This document shows positions 44,516 through 52,619 of a stretch of 64,000 nucleotides of DNA, piece by piece. The stretch comes from Bacteroidota bacterium. Lineage in GTDB: Bacteria > Bacteroidota > Rhodothermia > Rhodothermales > Rubricoccaceae. The first letter of the stretch is position 1; each line of letters starts with the position of its first letter. Location: the NCBI GenBank assembly GCA_039821555.1, contig JBCBNX010000004.1, forward strand, positions 140,616 to 204,615, written 5' to 3'. The position numbers and the translations under genes were made by a program. The notes beneath the pieces were generated by a model, which searched no databases, was not told the origin of the DNA, and saw only the letters and a list, made by a program, of their open reading frames with translations.

Positions 44516-46975
44516 CTACTCTGCCCGAAGCGCCTTCACCGGGTCGGACGCGGCTGCCCGCCACGCCTGCACGCCGACCGTTCCCAGCGCGATCGTGAGC
44601 GCGAGCACACCCGCCGCGACGAGCGGTGCTGCCGAGAGGGGCACGCGGTAGGCGAAGCCGTCGAGCCAGGCGTGGAGCCCGAACCAGGCCGCCGGCGCCG
44701 CGACCACGAACGCCACGGCTACGAGCACCACGAAGTCCCGCGCGAGCAGCCGTACGAGCCCTGGTACGGACGCGCCGAGCACCTTACGCACGCCGATTTC
44801 CCTCGTCCGGCGCTGGATCGTAAACGTCGCGAGGCCGAAGAGCCCGAGGCAGGCCACCACGAGCGCAAGCGCCGCGAACGCCCCCACGGCCGTCGCTAGC
44901 CGCGCCTCGGTCTTGTAGAGCGCGTCGAGGTTCTCGTCGAGGAAGGTGTAGCTCATGGGGCGGACGGGCTCGTAGCGCTGCCACAGCTCCTCGACGGAGG
45001 CTATCGTGGCCCGGGCATCGCCCGGCGCGAGGCGCACGGCAGCGAACGCATACCACCATGGCTCCACCTTCACGACGAGGGGCCGCTGCGCCCGCCGGAG
45101 CCCCTCCATCTGGAAGTCGGCGACCACACCCACGATCTCGTCGTCGGCCAGGGTGTGCCCGGCCGCCACGTTGCCGAGGAAGCCCAGGTCGCGAGCGAGC
45201 GTCTCGTTGATGAGCAGCCGGTTGGTGTCGGGGCGCCCCTCGTCGTCCGAGGCGAGGTCGCGTCCCTCGACGATGGTGACATCGAACGTCTCCGCGAAGT
45301 CGGGATCGACGAAGAGGCTGGGCACCTGCACGACGTCGGCGTCGTCCGTGGAGCCGTTGGGCGTGCCGAAGCCGCGGATCGGCGCGTCGGCGCCAACCAT
45401 ATCGGAGACCGCGGAGGCATTCACCACGCCCGGGACCTCGCGGAGGGCGTCCTTGAACCGCCCCCAGTCGTCCTTGACCGTGGTGCCCCGGATCGGAATC
45501 ATCACGATCTGCTCCTGCTCGAAGCCGAGGTCTTTGGTCTGCAGGAACCGAAGTTGCTGCACGACCACGGCGGCTCCGGCGAGGAGCGCAATGGTGACGA
45601 TAAACTGCCCGACGACGAGCCCGCGCCGCAGCCACGCCGCGCCCCCCGCGCCTCGGCTGCCCTTGCCGAGCAGCACGTCGGCAGGGCGGAAGCTGCTCAG
45701 CACGAACGCAGGATACAGCCCCGCCAGCAACCCAGTCCCGATGACCAGCGCGGCGGCGAACGCCAGGAACACCGGATCAAGCAAGCCAACCAGCGGTACG
45801 GGCGCGCCAACGATCCGCTCGAAGCCGGGCCGCGCGATGGTCGCGAGCAAGAGGCCAATGCCGCCAGCCACCGCGCTTGCCAGGAGGGCCTCCGCGAGAA
45901 ACTGCCCCGTGAGCGCCTTACGGCCCGCCCCAAGCGTGCGGCGCACGCCCACTTCCTTGGCCCGCAGCATCGAGCGGGCGGTGGCGAGGTTGGTGTAGTT
46001 CACCACCGCGAGCAGTAGCACAAACACGGCGATCCAACCGAAGAGCCGCACGGTCTCAGAACTGCCGACGGGGCCGATCTCCTGGTAGAGCTCGCGGAAG
46101 CGCGGGTCGCGGCGGAGCCGGAGGTCGGTGAGCGGCTGCAGGCTCAACGTGAGGCCACCCAGCAGCACCTCGGGGAAGTACTGGTCCACGAACCCAGGGA
46201 GCACATCGCGCTCGATCGCCGCAGCGTCCACGCCCTCGTCGAAGCGGACGTAGGTGTGAACGGGGTTCCAGTACCAGCCCTCGAAGCTCAGTTGGTTGCC
46301 TGTCGCAGCAAAGATAGCCCCAGTCTGCAGAACCGAGGCGAGCGCATCGATCTGGAAGTGGGCGTTCGCAGGCGTGTCCGCGAGAATGCCGGTAACGGTA
46401 AAGGCGAGCGTATCCTCGAAGACGAGGGTGCGTCCGAGAGGGTCCGCTTCGTCGAAGTATTTCCGCGCGGTCGCCTCCGAGAGCACGATGGTCTGGGGCT
46501 CGGCGAGCGCCCGGTCGGGATCGCCGCGCAGCAGGGTGAAGCCGTCGAAGACCTCGAAGACCGTCGGGTCGGTGAAGAAGAGCTGCTCCTCGTAGAACCG
46601 GCGTGGAGCCTGGCCGGGCGCATCCGGCTGGCCGGGCGCATCCGGCTCGTAGGCCAGCAGCGGCGTCTTCTGCCACGTCTGGTAGAACCGCACTGCCGTC
46701 ACACCCGCGATGTCGGCCTGCATGGTCGGGCCGACTGGCCACTGCACGGCAGCCGACTGCTCCTGCATCACCCCATTCTCCTCGTAGAACTCCGTCACGC
46801 GGTAGATCTGATCGGCCTGCTCGTGAAAGCGGTCGTAGCTCTGCTCGTGCCGCACGAAGAGCGCGATCAGGAACACGCACCCCAGCCCGAGGGCAAGCCC
46901 TCCGGCGTTGAGCAGCGACGTCGTACGCTCCTTGGCGAAGGCGCGCAGGGCGATGGTCAGGAGGTTCTTAAGCAT
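44516..46975 (-). CDS. MacB/FtsX-type ABC transporter permease (array member 1)
   Basis: 819-residue inner-membrane permease. N-terminus MLKNLLTIALRAFAKERTTS places an amphipathic helix before TM1 (GLALGLGCVFLIALFV). A large periplasmic MacB_PCD-type domain covers about 45-285. Two FtsX units follow; each carries the coupling motif, as KEVGVRRTLGAGRKAL and REIGVRKVLGASVPGL. The C-terminus ends DPVKALRAE. An in-frame 18-bp duplication gives a doubled Q-P-D-A-P-G segment in the periplasmic domain. No ATPase is adjacent; the nearest MacB-like ATPase is the shared one at 55095. Family role is lipoprotein, peptide or macrolide export; the substrate is not known. Confidence 0.93.
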   Translation of the reverse strand: MLKNLLTIALRAFAKERTTSLLNAGGLALGLGCVFLIALFVRHEQSYDRFHEQADQIYRVTEFYEENGVMQEQSAAVQWPVGPTMQADIAGVTAVRFYQTWQKTPLLAYEPDAPGQPDAPGQAPRRFYEEQLFFTDPTVFEVFDGFTLLRGDPDRALAEPQTIVLSEATARKYFDEADPLGRTLVFEDTLAFTVTGILADTPANAHFQIDALASVLQTGAIFAATGNQLSFEGWYWNPVHTYVRFDEGVDAAAIERDVLPGFVDQYFPEVLLGGLTLSLQPLTDLRLRRDPRFRELYQEIGPVGSSETVRLFGWIAVFVLLLAVVNYTNLATARSMLRAKEVGVRRTLGAGRKALTGQFLAEALLASAVAGGIGLLLATIARPGFERIVGAPVPLVGLLDPVFLAFAAALVIGTGLLAGLYPAFVLSSFRPADVLLGKGSRGAGGAAWLRRGLVVGQFIVTIALLAGAAVVVQQLRFLQTKDLGFEQEQIVMIPIRGTTVKDDWGRFKDALREVPGVVNASAVSDMVGADAPIRGFGTPNGSTDDADVVQVPSLFVDPDFAETFDVTIVEGRDLASDDEGRPDTNRLLINETLARDLGFLGNVAAGHTLADDEIVGVVADFQMEGLRRAQRPLVVKVEPWWYAFAAVRLAPGDARATIASVEELWQRYEPVRPMSYTFLDENLDALYKTEARLATAVGAFAALALVVACLGLFGLATFTIQRRTREIGVRKVLGASVPGLVRLLARDFVVLVAVAFVVAAPAAWFGLHAWLDGFAYRVPLSAAPLVAAGVLALTIALGTVGVQAWRAAASDPVKALRAE
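46611..46646. repeat. perfect 18-bp tandem duplication within a permease gene
   Basis: TGGCCGGGCGCATCCGGC occurs twice head to tail. The length is a multiple of three, so the reading frame is kept and six residues are duplicated in the periplasmic domain of array member 1. Confidence 0.95.
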
Positions 46976-47037
46976 GGGTCACGAGTTCTAGGCCGGAGGT
47001 TGAAGGTCAGCGGAGGCAGCGCCTCCGACGTGCGACC

Positions 47038-47478
47038 TCACTTCGAAATCCGCTGAAACGATTTGTTCACGATCAGCCAGCGGTCGCCGACGCGCAGCAG
47101 CGACATGTAGTCGACGAACTTGACGGTCGGGTAGTCGAGCTCGATCACGCCAATGGCCGCGTTGCCGGTGACCTCGATGCTCACAATGCGGCGCTCGCGC
47201 TCGGCCTCGTCGGGGGCGGGCTCGCCTCGAAAGGCGGCGGCGAACTCGGTCGCGGTGCGCTGGCGCACCTCGCCGTCGACGATCCAGAACAGCTTGGCAT
47301 CCTCGTGGAACGCCTCGCGCATGAAGTCGCCGTTGCCCGTGGCATGGCCTTGAAGGTAGAGGTCGAGCGCGGCGCGCACCCCGTCGAAGTCGGCCTGGGC
47401 GACCATGTCCTGAGCGGACGACGGCGGAGCGAACACCAGCGGAGCGAGGAGCAGCGAGAGTAGGAGGAAAGGGCGCAT
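47038..47478 (-). CDS. secreted lumazine-binding/NTF2-like protein
   Basis: 146-residue exported protein. Signal peptide MRPFLLLSLLLAPLVFAPPSSAQ sets the start at 47478. The mature part matches the putative lumazine-binding (SnoaL/NTF2-fold) family: VRAALDLYLQGHATGNGDFM, AFHEDAKLFWIVDGEV, VIELDYPTVKFVDYMSLLRV and DRWLIVNKSF. Such proteins bind small molecules or serve as secreted enzymes in Bacteroidota, but no role is established here. It lies between two permease genes of the array on the same strand and may be transcribed with them; a 69-nt spacer separates it from the permease relic. Confidence 0.87.
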   Translation of the reverse strand: MRPFLLLSLLLAPLVFAPPSSAQDMVAQADFDGVRAALDLYLQGHATGNGDFMREAFHEDAKLFWIVDGEVRQRTATEFAAAFRGEPAPDEAERERRIVSIEVTGNAAIGVIELDYPTVKFVDYMSLLRVGDRWLIVNKSFQRISK

Positions 47479-47544
47479 GGCAGAAATCAAGGGCAGTGGA
47501 GAAAAACGGAGGGCACGGGAGGAATCATAGCGAAACGAACGCAC

Positions 47545-47676
47545 TTAGACGGGATCGTCGGCGCGCTCGACCGATCGCCAGCCCCAGTATGTTGCCAGCC
47601 CCAGTGTGTTGATGGCCGTGTAGGCAGGCTGGCGGCGGAGGCTACCGAGCGTGACGGGGAGGTGGTTTGTGGGCAT
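47545..47676 (-). pseudogene. relic of a MacB/FtsX-type permease N-terminus
   Basis: A 43-codon open frame from an ATG at 47676 encodes VTLGSLRRQPAYTAINTLGLA, which matches the N-terminal amphipathic helix and start of TM1 of the permeases in this array (compare TLRRRRGYAFINIAGLA in the gene at 52620). After GLA a 17-bp tandem duplication shifts the frame; removing one copy restores L-G-L-A-I-G. The frame then ends at a TAA. The remaining about 760 residues are absent, so this is the stub left by deletion of another array member. It sits 25 nt after the stop of the intact permease at 47702. Confidence 0.62.
47577..47610. repeat. 17-bp tandem duplication inside the permease relic
   Basis: GCCAGCCCCAGTATGTT and GCCAGCCCCAGTGTGTT are adjacent and differ at one base. 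Because 17 is not a multiple of three, the duplication frameshifts the relic immediately after the LGLA motif. Confidence 0.93.
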
Positions 47677-47701
47677 GGGTTCGCTGGGTGTCGCGGATCG
47701 C

Positions 47702-50107
47702 CTACTCGTGGCGCAGCGTGTGGACGGGGTCGGCGGCGGCCGCGCGCAGCGCGTGTAGACTGACCAGCGCCGCCGTGAACGCCAGCATCCCGAGGGCTAG
47801 GCTGGCGAAGACCTCAGGGCGGATGGGGGCGGGATAGGCGAAGTCTTCGAGCCAGCGCTGCGCCAGCACGACCACAACGGGCACGGCCACGACGAGCGCA
47901 AGCCCAACGAGCACGACGAAGTCGCGCGCGAGCAGCCCGACGAGGTGGCTCACGCGCGCGCCGAGCACCTTGCGCACCCCGACCTCTTTGCGCCGTTGCT
48001 CGGCGGCATACGCGCTCAGCCCCAGCAGCCCGAAGAGCGCAAGCAGCACCGTCACGAGAGCAATGCCCCCGACGAGCCCAGCGAGCGTGCGGTCCTCGGC
48101 ATATTCCTCGGCAAACGCGGCGTCGAGAAACTGAGGCACGAAGGGGACTCCGCCCGAGGCTTCGTCCCAGACAGCCTCCACGGCAGCGAGGCCGCCCGGA
48201 AGGTCGTCAGCGTCGAGGCGCACAGCGAGGAGCGACTTGAAGGGAATGCCGTCGCCGAGCGGAATGAAGCTGAGCGCCGAGATCTCGCGGCGTAGGCTCG
48301 CGAAGTGGAAGTCCGACACTACGCCGATCACCTCGATGCCGGTGTCCTTGGCGTGGGAGCGGCTGATCTGCTGGCCGATCGCGGTGGCGGGGTCGTCGGT
48401 CATCAGCCCGAGATCGCGCGCGGCCCGCTCGTTGAGGATAGTCACGCTGCCCTCCTCGCCGGGGCGCAGCCAGCGGCCTGCGCTCAGGCTCAAGCCTGTG
48501 GCGTCGAGGTAGGCCGCGTCCGTCGAGATGGTCCAGGCTTGCGCGTCGTCCGAGCGATCCCCGGCGGTGTCGAGGGGCGAGAAGAGTGCCAGCGCGGCCA
48601 CGTCGCCGGGGAGGCCGGAGGCCACGCTTACGGCCTGGACGGAGGTCAACGGGGTCATCGCGTCGCGCAGCACGTTGCGCTGCCTGGCTATCCCGAGCGC
48701 GTCCAAGTCAAACACGACGGTCTGGTCGCCGCGGAAGCCGAGGTCGCGCGTCTGCGCGTAGCGGAGTTGCTCGGCGACCAGCACAGCCCCTGCGAGGAGC
48801 ACGGCCGTCGTGGCGAACTGCACCACGACGAGCGCCTGGCGGAGGCGGCGCCCCCCGCGTCCGTGCAGACGCTCGCCCTTGAGCACAGCCGCCGCGCGGA
48901 AGCGAGCCAGCGTGGCCGCCGGGTAGGCCCCCGCGATCAGGCCCGTCCCGACCACGACGCCGCCCAATATGCCAGCACCCGTTAGCCCGAGGCTGCCCAG
49001 GGTGATGGCTTTGCCTGTAAAGGCATTGAAGAGGGGAAGAACCGCCGCTGCCAGGGCGAGCGCGACCACCCCGGCCGTCGCGGCGAGGAGGAGCGACTCG
49101 GCATAGAAGTGCCCGGCAAGCTGCCGTCGTCCGGCGCCGAGCACCTTGCGGACGCCGACCTCGGTGGCTCGTCGGACGGCCAAGGCCGTGGCGAGGTTGG
49201 CGTAATTGATGCACGCCAGCAGGACCACAAGGGCCGCCAGCGTCGCAAAGAGGCTAAGCGCCTCGACGCCGCCGAGCTGGCTGCCGTAGTGCAGCTGGAG
49301 GAGCGGAGTCAGAAACACGCCCACGAACTCTCCAAACGGGCGCGGCTCCGTCTCGGCGCGCTGCTCCAAGAGGGCGACTAGGGCCGTCGTATCAGCCATG
49401 GCAGACAGGCGCAGGTAGGTTTCGCCACCCTCGCCCAGGGCTGCCACCACGCCGTCGTGCGTCTCGATGGGCGTTGTCCCCGCCACGATGAGCTCGTAGC
49501 TGAGGGACGAGGTTGCAGGCGGATCGGCGAGGAGGCCCGAGATGGTGACGGAGAGGGGCGTCACCTCGTCGAGCTGTCGGGTCATGTACCCTGTCCGCGT
49601 CACGTCGATCGTTTGCCCGATCGGGTCTGCCGTGCCGAAAAGCGTTGCCGCGAGCGACTCGGTGATGAGCGCCGCTCCCGGCTCAGCCAGGGCCGGAACC
49701 CCTCGGGCAACCGGGACGGTCAGCACGTCGAAGAGCGACGCGTCCGCGAAGACAAGGTGCTCGATCTCGACAGCCTCTGCGCCGGTGCGCCGGGCGAGGG
49801 CGGTCCCGTCCCATTCCCACACGGTCGCGGCCTCGACACCGGGAAGGTCCAGGCGGATGGCGTCCAAGGTTGCCGTGTCAGTGTTGGTCGCGTTGATCGT
49901 CATGTCGCCGACGCGAACCTGCTCGCCTAGGCGGACCACCTGCTCGGCGTGCTCGTGGTGGCGGTCATAGGCCCGTTCGTCGAGTACGTAGAGCAACGCC
50001 AGGAAGCAGCAGAGCAGCCCGATGGCCAGGCCGCCGACGTGGAGGGCCGTGGTGCCCGGACGCCGGCGAAGACGGCGGAGCGCTACGAGGAAGTAGTTCT
50101 GGAGCAT
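47702..50107 (-). CDS. MacB/FtsX-type ABC transporter permease (array member 2)
   Basis: 801-residue permease starting MLQNYFLVALRRLRRRPG at 50107. TM1 is GGLAIGLLCCFLALLYVLDE, preceded by TTALHV. The periplasmic domain spans about 45-270. The FtsX coupling motifs are RATEVGVRKVLGAGRRQLAG and RKEVGVRKVLGARVSHLVG, and the protein ends DPVHTLRHE. It closely resembles the next gene: both share TTALHVGGLA, GLLCC, DERxxDRHHEHAE and VGVVSDFHFA/VGVLSDFHFA, so they are a recent tandem pair. Only 22 nt separate the two genes, which suggests co-transcription. Confidence 0.93.
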   Translation of the reverse strand: MLQNYFLVALRRLRRRPGTTALHVGGLAIGLLCCFLALLYVLDERAYDRHHEHAEQVVRLGEQVRVGDMTINATNTDTATLDAIRLDLPGVEAATVWEWDGTALARRTGAEAVEIEHLVFADASLFDVLTVPVARGVPALAEPGAALITESLAATLFGTADPIGQTIDVTRTGYMTRQLDEVTPLSVTISGLLADPPATSSLSYELIVAGTTPIETHDGVVAALGEGGETYLRLSAMADTTALVALLEQRAETEPRPFGEFVGVFLTPLLQLHYGSQLGGVEALSLFATLAALVVLLACINYANLATALAVRRATEVGVRKVLGAGRRQLAGHFYAESLLLAATAGVVALALAAAVLPLFNAFTGKAITLGSLGLTGAGILGGVVVGTGLIAGAYPAATLARFRAAAVLKGERLHGRGGRRLRQALVVVQFATTAVLLAGAVLVAEQLRYAQTRDLGFRGDQTVVFDLDALGIARQRNVLRDAMTPLTSVQAVSVASGLPGDVAALALFSPLDTAGDRSDDAQAWTISTDAAYLDATGLSLSAGRWLRPGEEGSVTILNERAARDLGLMTDDPATAIGQQISRSHAKDTGIEVIGVVSDFHFASLRREISALSFIPLGDGIPFKSLLAVRLDADDLPGGLAAVEAVWDEASGGVPFVPQFLDAAFAEEYAEDRTLAGLVGGIALVTVLLALFGLLGLSAYAAEQRRKEVGVRKVLGARVSHLVGLLARDFVVLVGLALVVAVPVVVVLAQRWLEDFAYPAPIRPEVFASLALGMLAFTAALVSLHALRAAAADPVHTLRHE

Positions 50108-50129
50108 GGGCCTTCGGAGACCGAAGTGG

Positions 50130-52532
50130 TCACTCGTGACGGAGTGTGCGGACCGGGTCAGCGGTGGCGGCGCGGAGCGCGTGGACGCTCACCGTCGCCG
50201 CAGCGATGAAGAGCATGGCGATGGCAAGGGCTACGAAGACCTCCGCGCGCACCGGAGCCGGGTAGGCGAAGTCGTCGAGCCAGCGGCGGGCGAGCAAGAC
50301 CACGACGGGCACGGCCACCACGAGCGCGATGCCGACGAGCGCCACGAAGTCCTTCGCGAGCAGGCCGACGAGGTGGCCGACGCGCGCGCCGAGCACTTTG
50401 CGCACGCCGATCTCCTTCGTGCGCTGCTCGGCGGCATAGGCGGAGAGGCCCAGCAGCCCGAAGAGCGCGAGCAGCACGGCCACGCTCGCCACGCCGCCGA
50501 CGAGCCCGGCCAGCGTGCGGTCGTCGGCGAGCTGCTCGGCGAAGCGGTCGTCGAGGAACTGCGGGGCGAACGGCGTACCAGGGGCGATCTCGGCCCACGC
50601 GGCTTCGAGGGCGTCCAGGTGGCTGCGGAGGTCGTCGGAAGCCAACCGCACGGCGAGCAGGTTGTGGTAGCCGACTTCGTCTTCGGCAAAGACGGCCAGC
50701 GGCTCGATGTCGTCGCGCAGGTCGGCAAAGTGGAAGTCGGAGAGCACGCCCACGACGGTGTGGGACGCACGGCCGTCCAGCGCCTGCCCGAGGGCAGCCT
50801 CGGGGTCGTCGGTCATGAGCCCCAGGTCGCGCGCGGCTGTCTCGTTGAGCACCACGGAGCCCTCCGCCTCGTCGGGCCGCAGCCAGCGCCCGGCGACGAG
50901 GTGCAGGTCCAAGGCGTCGGCGAGCCCCTCGTCGGCCTCGATCATCCACGTCTGGATGTCGTCCGGCGAGCCGTGCTCCTGCCCGGTCGGGGCGAAGGTG
51001 GTCATCGTGTTGACGAGGCCCGGCACGCCCGAGGTGAGGCTCGTCACCGTCGTGGCGCTGAGCGCGTCGAGCTGGGTGCGCAGCGCCTCACGGTCGGCGG
51101 CGAGCCCGAGCGCGTTGAGGTCAAAGAGGACCGTCTGGTCGCCCGCGAAGCCGAGGTCGCGCGTCTGCGCATACCGCAGTTGCTCTGCGACAATGGCTGT
51201 CCCGCCGAGAAGCACCGCTGTCGTGGCAAACTGCACGACCACGAGGCCCTGGCGGATGCGCTGGCCACCGCGCCCCCGGACCGTGTCGCCCTTGAGCACC
51301 GAGGCGGGGCGGAAGCGCGCGAGCGTGAGGGCCGGGTAGGCTCCAGCGAGTAGCCCGGCGCCGAGCACGACCCCCGCAAAGGTCGCCAGCAGCCACGGCT
51401 GGAAGGCGCCCAGGCCGATGGCCTTGCCGAGAAAGGCGTTGAAGCCAGGGAGCACCACCGAGAGCGCGGCGAGCGCAACGAGGGCCGCCGCGCCAGCCAG
51501 CAGCAGCGCCTCGGCGAAGAACTGCCCCGCGAGTTGGCGACGCCCTGCGCCAAGCACCTTGCGTACGCCCACCTCGGTGGCGCGGCGCAGCGAGAGTGCC
51601 GTTGCGAGGTTGGCGTAGTTGATGCACGCCAGCAGCAGCACCAGCGCCGCGATGGTGGCGAAGAGGACCACGAAGCGCACGCCGCCTGCGCGCCCCGTGC
51701 GGTGAAGGTCGAGGAGCGCGATCGCCCGCGCCCCAGCGAAGGTGCCGAAGCCACCTTTGTCGGTGTCGAGCAACGCTGCAACGCCCGTCCGAAGCGCTGC
51801 GGAGTCGGCCTCGGCGCGCATCCGCACGAAGGTGGGACCACCGCCGGCGAGTCGGGCCCCGCTTCCGCCGCTGCGGTAGGTCACCGGCGTGAGGCCCGAG
51901 ATGAGCAGGTCGTAAGCGAGCGTTGAAGTCGCAGGCGGGTCTGCTGCGACGCCAACCACCGTGAGCGCCAGCGGGGTGTCGTCCTTGATGCGGAAGCCCG
52001 TGCGAAGCACCTCCAGCGGCTGGCCCATCGGATCTGCCCCCCCAGCGTCGGGGTCGCCGAAGATCCGCACCGCCATCGACTCCGTGAGAATGACTTCGTT
52101 GGGCGCGCGGAAGGCCTCCGTCGCATCGCCGCGCACGAGCGGGAGCGTGAACACGTCGAAGTAGGCGCTGTCGGCGAAGGCAAGCTCTTCCACCGTCACG
52201 CCCTCGCCCCCGGGGCGCCGCGCGATACCGGACTCGTCGTCGAGCACGGTCACGGCCTCGGCGGTCGGCACCTCACTGCGCAGCGCGGCCACCATGTCCT
52301 CGTCCATGCTCATCAAGTTGATGGTCATGTCGCCGAGTTGCCGCGCCTGCGCGAGTTGCACGATGCGCTCGGCATGCTCGTGGTGGCGGTCGAAGGAACG
52401 CTCGTCCTGGACATAGAGCAGCGCGAGGAGGCAGCACAGCAGTCCCACCGCGAGGCCGCCGACATGCAGCGCCGTTGTGCCGGGCCGGCGGCGCAGGCGG
52501 CGGAAAGCGACGAGGAGGTAGTTCTTGATCAT
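50130..52532 (-). CDS. MacB/FtsX-type ABC transporter permease (array member 3)
   Basis: 800-residue permease, start MIKNYLLVAFRRLRRRPG at 52532. It is the near twin of member 2, with the same TM1 block (TTALHVGGLAVGLLCC) and the same FtsX motifs RATEVGVRKVLGAGRRQLAG and TKEIGVRKVLGARVGHLVG; it ends DPVRTLRHE. Similarity is strongest in membrane segments and lower in the periplasmic domain (about 45-275), where the two carry different residues around the GVEAVTVLDDESG-type region. That suggests divergence of the substrate- or partner-contacting part. Transcribed directly upstream of member 2. Confidence 0.93.
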   Translation of the reverse strand: MIKNYLLVAFRRLRRRPGTTALHVGGLAVGLLCCLLALLYVQDERSFDRHHEHAERIVQLAQARQLGDMTINLMSMDEDMVAALRSEVPTAEAVTVLDDESGIARRPGGEGVTVEELAFADSAYFDVFTLPLVRGDATEAFRAPNEVILTESMAVRIFGDPDAGGADPMGQPLEVLRTGFRIKDDTPLALTVVGVAADPPATSTLAYDLLISGLTPVTYRSGGSGARLAGGGPTFVRMRAEADSAALRTGVAALLDTDKGGFGTFAGARAIALLDLHRTGRAGGVRFVVLFATIAALVLLLACINYANLATALSLRRATEVGVRKVLGAGRRQLAGQFFAEALLLAGAAALVALAALSVVLPGFNAFLGKAIGLGAFQPWLLATFAGVVLGAGLLAGAYPALTLARFRPASVLKGDTVRGRGGQRIRQGLVVVQFATTAVLLGGTAIVAEQLRYAQTRDLGFAGDQTVLFDLNALGLAADREALRTQLDALSATTVTSLTSGVPGLVNTMTTFAPTGQEHGSPDDIQTWMIEADEGLADALDLHLVAGRWLRPDEAEGSVVLNETAARDLGLMTDDPEAALGQALDGRASHTVVGVLSDFHFADLRDDIEPLAVFAEDEVGYHNLLAVRLASDDLRSHLDALEAAWAEIAPGTPFAPQFLDDRFAEQLADDRTLAGLVGGVASVAVLLALFGLLGLSAYAAEQRTKEIGVRKVLGARVGHLVGLLAKDFVALVGIALVVAVPVVVLLARRWLDDFAYPAPVRAEVFVALAIAMLFIAAATVSVHALRAATADPVRTLRHE

Positions 52533-52552
52533 CTCGGGTCGGGTGTCAAGAG

Positions 52553-52597
52553 TCGTGGGTATCGGGTCGTCTCAGGCCTGTGACCCAGGACCTACGA
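52553..52597. repeat. imperfect hairpin made of GGGTCGT-type heptads, before array member 3
   Basis: Left arm TCGTGGGTATCGGGTCGT (52553-52570) and right arm GTGACCCAGGACCTACGA (52580-52597) pair at 13 of 18 positions. The DNA is composed of degenerate GGGTCGT and ACGACCC heptads with roughly 7-nt spacing. It fills most of the 87-nt spacer between members 3 and 4. Confidence 0.6.
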
Positions 52598-52619
52598 CCT
52601 GCAACGCTGCGCCAGCGGG

